A stretch of DNA of 64,000 nucleotides from Paenibacillus sp. H1-7. Lineage in GTDB: Bacteria > Bacillota > Bacilli > Paenibacillales > NBRC-103111. Positions 8,436 to 18,340 of the stretch are shown here, one piece after another. The stretch spans positions 2,171,501 to 2,235,500 of the forward strand of contig NZ_CP031168.1 in assembly GCF_022354825.1 (NCBI RefSeq), in the 5' to 3' direction. Each line of letters opens with the position of its first letter. Position 1 is the stretch's first letter. The translations under genes were made by a program, and so were the position numbers. The notes beneath the pieces were generated by a model that did not search any database, was not told the origin of the DNA, and was given only the letters and a program-made list of their open reading frames with translations.

Positions 8436-9779
8436 ATGAATAGTGAGTCATTTGATTTTGATATCATTATAGCCGGCGCGGGTGTCGGAGGAATAAGCGC
8501 TGCGTTAGCTGCTGCAAGATTGCAGATGAGAGTGCTGCTGATTGAGCAAGCCAAGGAGGTGGGGGGGACAGGTGTATTTTCCAGCGTATCCTTGATATGC
8601 ACCTTCCGGGATTCCCGGGGAAGACCGATTACCAGCGGCATTCACCGAGAGCTATTTCCTGCTTCATATACGCATTACAATGAGAAGCTTGTTCCTACTT
8701 ATGATGAGCAGGAGTTGAAAGCTGCATACGAGAGGCTGCTCACTTCCGAACCGACCCTTACGCTATGGACCGACTGCAAGGTGATCCAAGCGGATAAGCA
8801 GAACGGACGAATTGTCCGTCTGCATATCCAGGGCAGCCGAACGGTAGCGGTTACCGCCAAAATATACCTCGATGCCACTGCCGACGGCAATCTTTCCGCG
8901 TTGGCGGGATTGGAGTACAGACTGGGTAGAGAAGGCGACGGCAGGCTGCAATCCGCTACGGCGACCTTTAAGGTCAGCGGCATAGACTGCTCCCTGCTGA
9001 AGGAGCCGGATATTCGGCAATGGTCGGCTATCCATTCGCTGCGCAGGGAGCTATTACCTTATTATCTCGACATGAAAGCGGCAGGCCGCACCGGCAACCC
9101 CCGACAGGGCATCACTTGTTTCCCCTACCCAGACGGCAAAGCCCTGCTCTTCAATTCTACTTCGGTGCTGGATGTAGACCCTACCCGCCCAGAAACGGTT
9201 ATAAGAGGCAGGGAAGAGGGAATTCGGCAGGTGCAGGAGTTGTTTGAGGCCATTCGGCAGCATCCTGCTTTCCATCATGCGAAGCTGGATTACATTGCCC
9301 CCAAGCTGGGTGTCCGAGAGGGGCGGCGAATTGTCGGAGAATATGAACTGACCGCAGAGGACTGCCTGCAGAGCAGGCGCTTTGATGATATGGTGGCGGC
9401 ATGCGCCTACTCCTTGGATATTCATAGTCCGGATGGAGGCGCCACTAGGCTGGAAAGCATTCCTGAACCAGGCTATTACCATATCCCATACCGTTCGCTT
9501 ATTCCCAAGGGCTGCGCCAATCTATTACTCAGCTCCCGATGCATCAGCGGCACCCACGAAGCCCACAGCTCCTACCGGATTATGGCTTCGGTCAGCGCCA
9601 TTGGGGAAGCGGCGGGAACGGCAGCTGCGCTCTGTGTGTTCCGGGGGCTTGAGGATGTCCGTGAGGTCAAGCCCTCCCACATCCGGTTCATTCTCCAGCT
9701 GCGGGGTCAATTTATAGAAGGAGAGGTGGAGCGGATTCCGATGCCTGCAAGCGCTGCTTGGGCAGCGGAAATGAATTAA
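8436..9779 (+). CDS. FAD-dependent oxidoreductase
   Basis: This 447-residue flavoprotein starts with a Rossmann ADP-binding motif (G14-A-G16-VG-G19, ending the first strand DIIIAGAG) and shows a second FAD-contacting pattern, YLDATADGNLSALAG, near 145. It belongs to the FAD_oxidored group that often lies beside polysaccharide or sugar-acid uptake genes in Paenibacillus and Bacteroides. No signal peptide is seen, so it is cytoplasmic. It follows the importer by about 100 bases on the same strand, behind TGGGAGGT, so it may oxidise or otherwise modify the imported sugar. That role is inferred from position only. Confidence 0.8.
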   Translation: MNSESFDFDIIIAGAGVGGISAALAAARLQMRVLLIEQAKEVGGTGVFSSVSLICTFRDSRGRPITSGIHRELFPASYTHYNEKLVPTYDEQELKAAYERLLTSEPTLTLWTDCKVIQADKQNGRIVRLHIQGSRTVAVTAKIYLDATADGNLSALAGLEYRLGREGDGRLQSATATFKVSGIDCSLLKEPDIRQWSAIHSLRRELLPYYLDMKAAGRTGNPRQGITCFPYPDGKALLFNSTSVLDVDPTRPETVIRGREEGIRQVQELFEAIRQHPAFHHAKLDYIAPKLGVREGRRIVGEYELTAEDCLQSRRFDDMVAACAYSLDIHSPDGGATRLESIPEPGYYHIPYRSLIPKGCANLLLSSRCISGTHEAHSSYRIMASVSAIGEAAGTAAALCVFRGLEDVREVKPSHIRFILQLRGQFIEGEVERIPMPASAAWAAEMN

Positions 9780-10040
9780 TCTGGGAGGTACGGCATACTG
9801 AGCCATTCATTGTTCCGCCATCCAGGCGGTTGAGTAAGCCGCATGGATGCAGGGACAAGAGCGACAGAAAGTCGGTTTATGCATTCGCAGTGATCTGTCT
9901 TTTAGAAAACGTGGTGAAAAAGTGACCGGAGAGTCAGCAGGGAGTTAGAGAAGCAATTGAAACCCCCTCAACCGCTGGCCGGGCATGAATTCATCACACA
10001 CTCTTTAGAATTCCATTGATAGGCGACTAAACCCCAAAAA

Positions 10041-10054
10041 GGTAACCGCTTACA
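10041..10054 (-). promoter_or_regulatory. cre-like catabolite repression site
   Basis: Read on the minus strand this is TGTAAGCGGTTACC, one mismatch from the CcpA consensus TGWNANCGNTNWCA. It lies 34 bases before the start of the large secreted hydrolase, where CcpA binding would block transcription when preferred sugars are present. Confidence 0.5.
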
Positions 10055-10087
10055 AAATGAAATTGGATTTTAGCCCAATATAAGGGA

Positions 10088-13000
10088 GTGAACGTGATGT
10101 TCGTGAAAAAGTGGATGATCCGTTTGATGCTTGTTTTGCTTGTATCCGTCAGCGTACTTGGGGGGATGGCGCCTATGGCCATAGCTGCCCATCCGCAGGC
10201 CGTGGCAATCTTGAGTTCGCCTCCGGTTTACAGCGGTATCAACAAGGCTTGGCCCGGTGACGCGGACAAAGATCCGGCGCATGCCGCGACGACCAAGAAC
10301 GGCATGGCGTGCTGGACGACATCACAAAATCCGCTGAACCCCTACGTCTACGTTGATGTCGCAAGCTCCGTAAAACCTGCAGGCGCGACGTACGCGGTTG
10401 TGTCTGTTGATTACTTTGATGCAGCGGCGACGACCATAGCCATAGAGTACGATGGTCAGAGCAACGCTTTTCAGGCCACCCCGTGGATGCCTACGAGCGG
10501 CAGTCAGACTTGGAAGAACCAGATCTTTGAACTGAGCGGAATCAAGTTCGCCAACGGTACGAACGGCGCAGATTTCCGTCTTCGCGTTCACAGCCTCAAC
10601 GGCGTCATCCCAGAAATCTGCTTCGCACGAGTCCAAGTGACCTTTGCAACGACTCCAGCGCTGTCACTGATGAACCCGAGCCTACTCTTCACAACCAATT
10701 CCGCAACCCTGGATTTCGGTACGGTGGGTGATTCAGTTTCATATGCCATTTCAGATGATCAGGGCGTAAGTCTTCGCACGGGATCTACCCCCGTAGGCAC
10801 TGACGGACATGCTCTGCTATCCGTACAGGACCTCGGGCCGGGATTCTACAACCTGACTTTCTCAAGTGTGATTGATGGCCAAACACTAACTCGCACCACA
10901 ACGTTTGGCATTGTGACCCCCACGCCAGCAGGCGCCTTGAGTCCTGACTCCTTCTTCGGGATCAGCACCCATTTCGGTCACTACAAATCCCTCGAAGATG
11001 GGCTCATGAACTCTTTGGCGACCATCGGCTACGGCCACGTTCGAAGCGATGTGAACTGGTCCCTAATTGAAAAGCAGCCCGGCGTATACAACTGGGCCGG
11101 GTATGGCTTTGAAGCGAAGTCCCAACAGTCTCTTGACCTCGGCATGACTCCCCAGGGTGTCCTGGCCTACAACAACGCCAATTATGATAACGGGAAAACG
11201 CCGAGCTCCGCGGCTGGTCTAGCTGCATTTGGTCAGTTCGGGAAAGCTGCTGCCGAGCACTATAAGGGCAAGGTCCGCGATTTCAACATCTACAATGAGT
11301 TCAATGGCACCGGCTTCAACAACGGCGCTTGCGGGACAACAGCAGCCTGCTACGTGCAGATGCTTCAGGCCATGTACGGCCCCATTCACGAAGGAAACCC
11401 GGACGCGAACGTTATAGGCCCGATTCCGTCCACCATTGACGATAACTGGAACAATGCCTTTTTCGCAGCAGGCGGCATCAACTATATTGATACTTTCGCG
11501 ACAAATGTCTATGGTTACGCCCTGGAGGGTGCCAACACCCCGCCCGAGCATACATTGCTGGTGTCGAAGCTTCCTGCTTTGGTGCAGCAGGTGAAGCAGG
11601 CAGCAGGAACTCGGGATGTCCCGGTATGGATTACGGAAAACGGCTGGCCGACGTATGCCGCCGCCTCCACAGAGCCCCAGCAAGCGGACAATCTGGTGCG
11701 TGCTCAGGTGCTGGCAATGGCAGCAGGTGTGGACGTCTTCAGCTGGTACTCGGCTATGGATGACGGTAAGGACCCCAATAATAGGGAGCATCACTTTGGG
11801 CTATTCAGACAGCCCGTTGATGGTGTAGCCGGCGTAGCTCCGAAGCCGGGAGCTGTCACAAACGCTGTGCTTATTCGCGCGGTGACCGGAAAGACCCTTG
11901 GTGCTCGCGATGACCTCGGCTCCGCTACAGCTTACTCGTATCCTTATACGGGAGGAGGCTCGACGACTCGGGTAATGTGGTCCACCGGCTCCGAGACCAT
12001 TGCTTTGCACACTACCGAGCCTCTTATTATCACTAATGAGTTTGGCTCAACGCAGACGGTGAATCCGACAGACGGTATGGTCGTTCTGACACTTACCGGC
12101 AGCCCGATCTACGTCACCGGCAACGTTGACAGCTTGGGTGTGACGCAGTCAGCGGTCACGATGAAAGTCGCCGATCGGTCGATCCAAGGAGATACGGTTC
12201 TTGTTACGGTGACTGCAGACCGATCGAACCGCAAGACGGACCTTCCCAATGAGTTGACACTCACTGCAAGCGGGACACAGCCGGTTAAGCTTCGCACTTC
12301 TCCAGGCAAGGTAACAAGTGCAGCCATTAGCATTCCCGCAAGCACGCTCCTCGGCCAGCGGACTGTGTCCGTCGATGTAACGAAAGTGAAGCCGGGGAAA
12401 GGAGACAATGACAAGCACAGGCCGAGTCTTGTAGCCGGCTTGAGGACGACGACAAAGGTCGTCAAGCCGTTCGAGATCAGCATCCAACCGACGATCACGT
12501 CGGACGCTGCGTCCAGAAATTACTTTCTCGACCTCGCGCTGAAGAATAATCGGGGCAGTATCCTCACGGCGACCCAAGTTACCTACCAAGTAGGGCCGGC
12601 ATCAGGGACAGTGTCAGATAGGGTGTATGTCCCTGCAAGTGGAACCGCTTCGATGCGGGTTCCGCTCTCTGACATTCCGTTGTTTGACTCCTTGAGCTAT
12701 AGCGTGGCGGTCGACAGCGCCAGCGGTTCGGACGTTTCATCCGGCTCGATTTCGTACGCCCCCATCGAGCCCGTGGACCACCAAAGCTTGCCGGCAATCG
12801 ACCTGGCGACGCAAGCGACCTGGGTATCGATATTAGGGACGCGCAGCGGGAACAGCGACCTAAGCGGGCAGTTGCGTATCAACTACAACAATGAGGGGCT
12901 CGTGATCGACGCCACGATCACCGACGACAAACATTTCGGTGCACGCACACCGAACACCATGTGGCAGACCGATTCTATCCAGTTCAGCACCTACGACCGG

Positions 13001-13354
13001 GTGCCTGGGCAGGCCGGAGGCCAGCGTGTTGAATTCGGTGCAGCGCTTCTCGACAGCGGACCGTCGGTTTACACCTTCGCAGCACCTGCTGGCCAGCAGG
13101 CGGGACCAACCCCTGGAGCCCAAGCAAGTATCATTCAAAGCAGCAGCATCATGCACTACGTCATCTCTGTGCCGTGGGCCTCGCTTGGGTTTAGCGGGCC
13201 GCCGGCGCATACCATCGGAATGTCATTCCTCGTAAATGACGATGACCGGGGCTCCACGGGCGATTCACGCGACGGTTTCTTGCAGTGGGGATCGGGAGTC
13301 GGGACGACGCCGAAGGATCCCACATTGTTTCGCGATGCACAGTTAGTGCAGTAA
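10088..13354 (+). CDS. Secreted clan-A glycoside hydrolase with CBM9-like C-terminal domain
   Basis: This exported protein has 1,088 residues. A signal peptide of about 34 residues ends near MAIAAHP. An N-terminal beta region is followed by a (beta/alpha)8 domain at about 285-600. The probable acid/base is Glu404 in FNIYNEFNG and the nucleophile Glu517 in PVWITENGWPTY, the NE...TENG pattern of GH39-like and related clan-A enzymes. Beta-sandwich modules follow, and residues about 870-1088 (AIDLATQATWV, TDSIQFSTYDR, FLVNDDDRG) resemble a family 9 carbohydrate-binding module. It presumably trims an extracellular glycan for the neighbouring importers. The substrate is not predictable. Confidence 0.82.
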   Translation: MNVMFVKKWMIRLMLVLLVSVSVLGGMAPMAIAAHPQAVAILSSPPVYSGINKAWPGDADKDPAHAATTKNGMACWTTSQNPLNPYVYVDVASSVKPAGATYAVVSVDYFDAAATTIAIEYDGQSNAFQATPWMPTSGSQTWKNQIFELSGIKFANGTNGADFRLRVHSLNGVIPEICFARVQVTFATTPALSLMNPSLLFTTNSATLDFGTVGDSVSYAISDDQGVSLRTGSTPVGTDGHALLSVQDLGPGFYNLTFSSVIDGQTLTRTTTFGIVTPTPAGALSPDSFFGISTHFGHYKSLEDGLMNSLATIGYGHVRSDVNWSLIEKQPGVYNWAGYGFEAKSQQSLDLGMTPQGVLAYNNANYDNGKTPSSAAGLAAFGQFGKAAAEHYKGKVRDFNIYNEFNGTGFNNGACGTTAACYVQMLQAMYGPIHEGNPDANVIGPIPSTIDDNWNNAFFAAGGINYIDTFATNVYGYALEGANTPPEHTLLVSKLPALVQQVKQAAGTRDVPVWITENGWPTYAAASTEPQQADNLVRAQVLAMAAGVDVFSWYSAMDDGKDPNNREHHFGLFRQPVDGVAGVAPKPGAVTNAVLIRAVTGKTLGARDDLGSATAYSYPYTGGGSTTRVMWSTGSETIALHTTEPLIITNEFGSTQTVNPTDGMVVLTLTGSPIYVTGNVDSLGVTQSAVTMKVADRSIQGDTVLVTVTADRSNRKTDLPNELTLTASGTQPVKLRTSPGKVTSAAISIPASTLLGQRTVSVDVTKVKPGKGDNDKHRPSLVAGLRTTTKVVKPFEISIQPTITSDAASRNYFLDLALKNNRGSILTATQVTYQVGPASGTVSDRVYVPASGTASMRVPLSDIPLFDSLSYSVAVDSASGSDVSSGSISYAPIEPVDHQSLPAIDLATQATWVSILGTRSGNSDLSGQLRINYNNEGLVIDATITDDKHFGARTPNTMWQTDSIQFSTYDRVPGQAGGQRVEFGAALLDSGPSVYTFAAPAGQQAGPTPGAQASIIQSSSIMHYVISVPWASLGFSGPPAHTIGMSFLVNDDDRGSTGDSRDGFLQWGSGVGTTPKDPTLFRDAQLVQ

Positions 13355-13468
13355 AGGATGGATCTGACCTCAGTATCAGGCTGCTAACATAAAGGGAGCA
13401 TGGCTGCTGGAGCGAAAATCCAGCAAGTAAGCCTTCGTAACCTTGCTCCTACAAATGCGCCCGTTTGA

Positions 13469-14362
13469 CTATTCCCGTATCGCAGCCTGCCTGTACTTGG
13501 TGGGCGACATACCGGTGTGCGCTTTGAACTTTTTGCAAAAGTAACTGCTCGACGAGTAATCGGCCGAGTGAGCCACTTCGTCTATGGTGAGATTCGTTTC
13601 GATCAGCAGCTTCTTAGCAGTCTCCAACTTTTCTTGCGATAGCTTTTGCTTGAATGTCATTTGGAATTGTTTTTTCATAAGACGGTGCAGATGGCGTTTG
13701 CTGACCATTAGTTCGACCGCCATTTGATCCAGCGACATATCGGGTGTATCCGAGTTCATGAGAGCATCGAGCAGATGCTCTCTTTTTTCGTTTAACGTTT
13801 TGCGGGGCAGTGCATAATCAGCTTTATTCTCGCCACGGTAGCTGCGAACGGCGTTAACAATGATTTGCGATATATAGCTCCGGATATTGTGGTAATAGCC
13901 GACCATTCGGTTGTCCAATTCATCCATAATTTTCTGGAACAGCTCGATGCTTCGGTACTCGTCCTCCCCGAACCAAAACCTTGTGGAAGATAGCGCTTCG
14001 ATCATTTCGTCGGTTTCAATGCGGATGAACTCGTTGTACTGCTTTCTTTTCTTCGTTACAGTGATATCGAAGTTAATGCAGCATTCCGCAAGCGGATTAT
14101 CGGGATCGGTCATTTGCTCATGATAGATCATGGGGCCGGTTAAATAAAACGTATTGGGCGTAATCTCGTAATGGTTTCCATCGGCAATGAGCTGTCCGAA
14201 CCCATACGGGATGAAATGCAGTTCGTAGCCACCGTGCGCATGCTTCTTATTCGTTCGAAGGGAGGCAGGAACGAAACGAATATACCATACGTTGATTTGT
14301 AAATGTCCCATCTGAATCCGCAAGTCCAGATCGTCATAATCCCGTCGAAATTGAATGTTCAT
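13469..14362 (-). CDS. AraC-family transcriptional regulator (cupin sensor)
   Basis: This 297-residue protein has an N-terminal cupin-like ligand domain (HGGYELHFIPYGFGQLIADG, where His44-type residues and the glycine pattern fit AraC cupins) and a C-terminal pair of helix-turn-helix motifs at about 195-297 (SYFCKKFKAHTGMSPTKYR). It is divergent from the solute-binding protein gene at 14533 and probably controls it. A paralogous arrangement occurs at 59673-62089. Confidence 0.9.
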   Translation of the reverse strand: MNIQFRRDYDDLDLRIQMGHLQINVWYIRFVPASLRTNKKHAHGGYELHFIPYGFGQLIADGNHYEITPNTFYLTGPMIYHEQMTDPDNPLAECCINFDITVTKKRKQYNEFIRIETDEMIEALSSTRFWFGEDEYRSIELFQKIMDELDNRMVGYYHNIRSYISQIIVNAVRSYRGENKADYALPRKTLNEKREHLLDALMNSDTPDMSLDQMAVELMVSKRHLHRLMKKQFQMTFKQKLSQEKLETAKKLLIETNLTIDEVAHSADYSSSSYFCKKFKAHTGMSPTKYRQAAIRE

Positions 14363-14433
14363 ACTATGTTCCCCCCCATTTTGTATGATCAGGCCATTTT
14401 TATTGAAATATTGTCCATTATGTCTATTTTAAA

Positions 14434-14476
14434 CCAAATACACATTTGGTACTATAACGAATTGTAAGGGTTTACA
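14434..14476 (+). promoter_or_regulatory. Divergent promoter region: inverted repeat and cre-like site
   Basis: CCAAAT-acac-ATTTGG (14434-14449) is a perfect 6-base inverted repeat directly before a TACTAT -10-like box (14450-14455). TGTAAGGGTTTACA (14463-14476) is a palindrome one mismatch from the CcpA site consensus. Both lie between the divergent regulator and the binding-protein gene. They may bind the AraC regulator and CcpA respectively. Confidence 0.45.
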
Positions 14477-14532
14477 TTAAAAGGTAATTGATGTTAGGCA
14501 AGTCTTTAAAAAAAGAAAGGGAGGTTAATGCC

Positions 14533-15819
14533 TTGGTTCATCAACTTGTGAGAAAAACAGCGGTAGCATTGATGCTCGCCGCAATAACTGCTTCTTGCAG
14601 CAACACAGGTAACGCACCTATGGCCTCAAAAACCGAGGCGCCGCCGGTCACTCTGAAAATTTATATGTGGGACGCGATTTTCCAGGATGATGTGTTTCAG
14701 AAACTGATTGCCGAGCCCGTCAAGAAAAAATACCCGAACATTACGCTGCAGCAGGTAGTGCGCGGACCGAACATGCAGCCGGATAGCATCGTAACAAGCG
14801 GTGACAATGAAGTCGATATCATTATGGCCTGGAACGACGTGCTGGTACAATTTCAGGATTTGAAGCTCCTTAGCGATATTACGGCGGATGTCAAGAAAGC
14901 GGGGCTGGACCTCGGCCGATTCGATGATCAGGTGCTGGACGGGATGCGCGACAGGGATAAGAAAGAGACTTTGTATGGACTGCCGTTCGCGCAAGATTTC
15001 TATGCTTTGTTTTACAACAAAGACTTGTTCGATAAGTTCGGCGTAGCTTATCCGAAGGACGGAATGACCTGGGAAGATGCGATCGAGCTGGCAAAGAAGC
15101 TGACGCGCGAAGATGGAGGAATCCAATACAAGGGACTCGATCCGGAAGGGCCGGAGAAGCTTGGCAATTCGCTGTCATTACCATTTGTTGATCCGATAAC
15201 ACAGAAGGCGACGCTTGATACCGAAGGCTGGAAAAGAGTATTCGAAACGCTGAAGCAAATATACAGCATCCCCGGCAACCAGAATACGATATCGAATCAC
15301 GCGGGAACGGTAAACCGCTTCGCCAAAGATAAAAATGTGGCAATGTACGCATCCCATGGTGTTGTAAGCAGCCTTATGCAGTCCGATGTAAATTGGGATA
15401 TAGCCCAATACCCGAGCTTCAAAGATAAGCCGAATTTATACGGTATGGTGAAGGCTTATGCGCTCTGCATTACGACGACAAGCAAACATCGCGAGCAGGC
15501 GATGCAGACTCTTCAGGTGATGACTTCTGATGAAGTGCAGCTTGCTTATACGAAATCGACTGCGATGCTGTCCGGGCTGAAAAATCCAGAGATGAACGAG
15601 CATTTCGGCCAAGACCTGCCGCTGCTGAAAGGCAAGCATATCGAGGGGATTTTCAAGAGCAAGCCAGCTCCCTTCGTTGCGCAATCAACGTATTCGGGTA
15701 AAGCGCGTCCGCCGTTGGAAGCAAAATTTAAAGATGTGATGGCCGGCAAAGATATCAATACAGCGTTACGGGAAGCACAGGAAGAAGCCTCCAAGCAAAT
15801 CGATGCGTTGAAAAAGTAA
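14533..15819 (+). CDS. Extracellular solute-binding lipoprotein (family 1), orphan
   Basis: This 428-residue sugar-binding lipoprotein has a signal peptide ending TASC with Cys22. I chose the TTG at 14533, 8 bases after GGGAGG, over the upstream TTG/ATG at 14488/14491, because it gives a compact signal peptide. The body shows FYALFYNKDLFDKFGVAYPKDG and MTWEDAIELAKKLTRE, typical of family 1 binding proteins. No permease is adjacent, so it either uses an importer encoded elsewhere or serves as a sensor. It is clearly paralogous to the protein at 60776 (the same YNKD.FDKFGV.YPKDG block). Confidence 0.87.
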   Translation: MVHQLVRKTAVALMLAAITASCSNTGNAPMASKTEAPPVTLKIYMWDAIFQDDVFQKLIAEPVKKKYPNITLQQVVRGPNMQPDSIVTSGDNEVDIIMAWNDVLVQFQDLKLLSDITADVKKAGLDLGRFDDQVLDGMRDRDKKETLYGLPFAQDFYALFYNKDLFDKFGVAYPKDGMTWEDAIELAKKLTREDGGIQYKGLDPEGPEKLGNSLSLPFVDPITQKATLDTEGWKRVFETLKQIYSIPGNQNTISNHAGTVNRFAKDKNVAMYASHGVVSSLMQSDVNWDIAQYPSFKDKPNLYGMVKAYALCITTTSKHREQAMQTLQVMTSDEVQLAYTKSTAMLSGLKNPEMNEHFGQDLPLLKGKHIEGIFKSKPAPFVAQSTYSGKARPPLEAKFKDVMAGKDINTALREAQEEASKQIDALKK

Positions 15820-15856
15820 GCGGAAACCAAATCGAATCGGAAAGGCGGATGGTCTT

Positions 15857-17233
15857 GTGAACAAAATAACACAGGCAATTTCCTTGACAGTGGCGGGGCT
15901 GCTGTTGTTCGGTCATCATGTGCTGGCATTAACGCCGGGACAGCAGATCGGTTCCGTTATGGGAGGCGGCAATTTCACGAACGGAAGCGTTACGCAAATC
16001 AATCAGTTTCTCGCGCTTCAGACCATAGGGGCCAGTATGGCTCGTATGAACGTATACCCTCAATATTATTATGCGAACGGACAGCCGACACCGGAACGAT
16101 TGGACAGCGTGATGCTGCAAGCGTACCAGAGCGGAGTGACCCCGATATTGTTGTTCGAATATTACGGTTCTTATGCGAATAACGGGCAGCCGCTCGGCGA
16201 TTACAACTATTGGTATAGCATCGGCCACGATTTCGCAGAACGGTTCCGGCCTGGCGGCGTCTGGGCGCAGGCGAATGGCATACAAGACTGGGGAATAACG
16301 GTATATACGGCAATGAATGAGCCTGACGTAGAAAATTTAATAGACAAAACCGCGTACCGCAACGCGCTCGAAGGGCTAGCTGACGGCGTTCATGCTGTCG
16401 ATACCATTTTGAAAGTGAATCCTGGCGGCTTTGCTCGAGCTAATTCGAACAGTGATTATTCGCTCCGAGGCTACGGCCCCGCCATAGCCGAGCTTTACAA
16501 CACCGGCAAGCTTGACGGAATCGATCTTCACACCTATTTCGATGTTCAGTATAGTCCCATGGACGGCATGTACAAATTTTCCGCGCAAAGTAATTTCGAT
16601 TCGGTCAAGCGTGTGTCCGGCATTACAGCGGACGTTAATTTTTACTCGACTGAATTCAATTTCAAGAAGCGGCTCGTTACCGAAGAGGAAGCTGCCAAAG
16701 GCTTTCTTACGGCAATTTGGGATCATCTTGGCGTCGTGAAAAACGACGGGGTAACGTCCGCCACCCAATTCGCGTTTCCTTGGAGCCTCTTTAACTCGAC
16801 GGCAGTCGATACGAATTACGGGATGAATTCGAGTTTGGCCCCTTGGACGCCCACCGCACGCGGCATCACGCTGCAAACCGTTCTGGACAAGACAAGAGGC
16901 ATGTCGTTTGTGTCCATGGATCCAAAGCAGACCGGAGAATACAAACTGAGCGGCAGCGGCAAGACCATGTGGGTATGGCAAAACCGGCCTTTTTGGACTA
17001 ATCATGCAGGAACTTCTTATACCGTTACTGGCATTCCCCCGGGTGCTTACAAATTGGAAGTAATCGGTTGGGACGGCGTTCGACAAACCATTCCGCTTAT
17101 GGGGGAAACTTCGGTGACGATCAACCAACTGGCAGAAAAGGAGACCTACATGTTCGTTGCCTATACGGACACGATCCGTGCAGAGGTTAGTAACGGCGAG
17201 GCTGGCGAAGCGGGAAATGAGCTGACGCCATAG
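15857..17233 (+). CDS. Secreted glycoside hydrolase, clan-A-like
   Basis: The protein has 458 residues with a signal peptide ending around VLALTPGQ. The start is a GTG at 15857 behind AAAGGCGGATGG. The fold pattern is a beta/alpha barrel with candidate catalytic residues Glu155 in TAMNEPDVEN (acid/base, the NEP motif) and Glu266 in FYSTEFNFKK (nucleophile). A small beta domain from about 370 (YKLSGSGKTMWVWQNRPF) follows. It begins 37 bases after the orphan binding protein and is probably co-transcribed with it, so both likely act on the same polysaccharide outside the cell. The exact GH family is not certain. Confidence 0.7.
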   Translation: MNKITQAISLTVAGLLLFGHHVLALTPGQQIGSVMGGGNFTNGSVTQINQFLALQTIGASMARMNVYPQYYYANGQPTPERLDSVMLQAYQSGVTPILLFEYYGSYANNGQPLGDYNYWYSIGHDFAERFRPGGVWAQANGIQDWGITVYTAMNEPDVENLIDKTAYRNALEGLADGVHAVDTILKVNPGGFARANSNSDYSLRGYGPAIAELYNTGKLDGIDLHTYFDVQYSPMDGMYKFSAQSNFDSVKRVSGITADVNFYSTEFNFKKRLVTEEEAAKGFLTAIWDHLGVVKNDGVTSATQFAFPWSLFNSTAVDTNYGMNSSLAPWTPTARGITLQTVLDKTRGMSFVSMDPKQTGEYKLSGSGKTMWVWQNRPFWTNHAGTSYTVTGIPPGAYKLEVIGWDGVRQTIPLMGETSVTINQLAEKETYMFVAYTDTIRAEVSNGEAGEAGNELTP

Positions 17234-17380
17234 TTAGTGCAGTATGTACCTTTACTAGGGAAAGCACTACTTCGATGAACCGATTTCGGAAAAAACAGTG
17301 CTATTTCTCTGCACGCCTTACTTAGGTTGCATGTTCTTTAAATAAAGGGATGAGAAAATAATAATTCTCTGCGAAATCAA

Positions 17381-18340
17381 GTGGATCACTACTATTACTG
17401 GAAACGTGAAGCTTTGGTTTACCGTTCAGGGATACTGAATCAATTGCCCTCTGGTATTAGGGCGCCAAAATGCTATGCAGTGGAAGAGGATGCTCATGGC
17501 AATATGTGGATTTGGCTCGAGGATATAGCTATTGAGTCTAACCAATGTGACTGGTCCTACATGCACATGAGTAAAATATCCTACTTGCTCGGAAAATATA
17601 ATGGTGATTATTTATTAGGAAATCCTCTCCCGACCGATTCTTTCTTTTGCCGCACTTGGATGCGTTCTTGGGTAGAGATTTGTACTGCATATGCCAAACC
17701 CATAGAAGAACAAAAAGTAATATGGGATAAACATTTGAATGAATTTCATGGTATGAGTGAAACATGGGAGAGCTATTTTCACAATAGATCAAGAGTAAAT
17801 AGCTTACTGGAAACTTTAGAATTTCTGCCCCGTGTATTTGCACATCAAGACGTACACTGGGATAACATTTTTCTGGAGCAAATAGATGAACACGATTCAC
17901 TAATGGCGATTGATTGGCAGTTTGCAAGTATCTCAGGCGTAGGAGAAGAGCTCGGTCGGATGTTTGGATATGCATTATTAAAAAGGAAAATTCCAGTTAA
18001 CATGGTAGAAGAATATAAGGAAGAGTTATTTCTTAGTTATATGCAAGGGCTTAGAGCTGCAGGGTGGGACGGAAATTCAACATTTGCTCGATTCGGTTTT
18101 ACTGTGTCTGCGGCGCTTAGGTTTATCATGGTTATTGATAAGTTGCTTATCAACTTAGAAGCAGGGAATGGAATAAGTCAGAAAGAAAAATCGAGTCATC
18201 TGTTGTTGGTCTCTCAGGCACTTCTAAGTATGGCAGATGAGTCTTGGAGCATTAGGAGTGAGATAAAGCAGTACTTTCATAATATTTACGAGTGTTGCAT
18301 TAGTCGCCATTCCTCAGCTGCCCTCCTTACTCATTACTAG
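17381..18340 (+). pseudogene. Phosphotransferase (aminoglycoside/choline kinase-like), 5'-truncated
   Basis: The frame resembles APH-type phosphotransferases: the Brenner motif VFAHQDVHWDNIFLEQ (HxDxxxxN), then MAIDWQFASISGVGEELG. The protein starts at YYYWKREALVYRSGILN, a block that in family members lies about 80 residues in, after the ATP-binding lobe. Upstream the frame is closed by TGA at 17351. The nucleotide-binding N-lobe is therefore missing, and the gene is probably non-functional despite 319 clean codons. It ends 14 bases inside the convergent sigZ. Its AT content is higher than that of the sugar genes to the left. Confidence 0.7.

Noticed and set aside
9054-9482. Minus-strand frame of 142 codons within the FAD oxidoreductase gene
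   Set aside because: It is a shadow of a well-supported gene with a clear cofactor motif on the other strand.
17381-18340. A functional aminoglycoside phosphotransferase
   Set aside because: The ATP-binding N-lobe is absent and a stop closes the frame directly upstream, so I list it as truncated.
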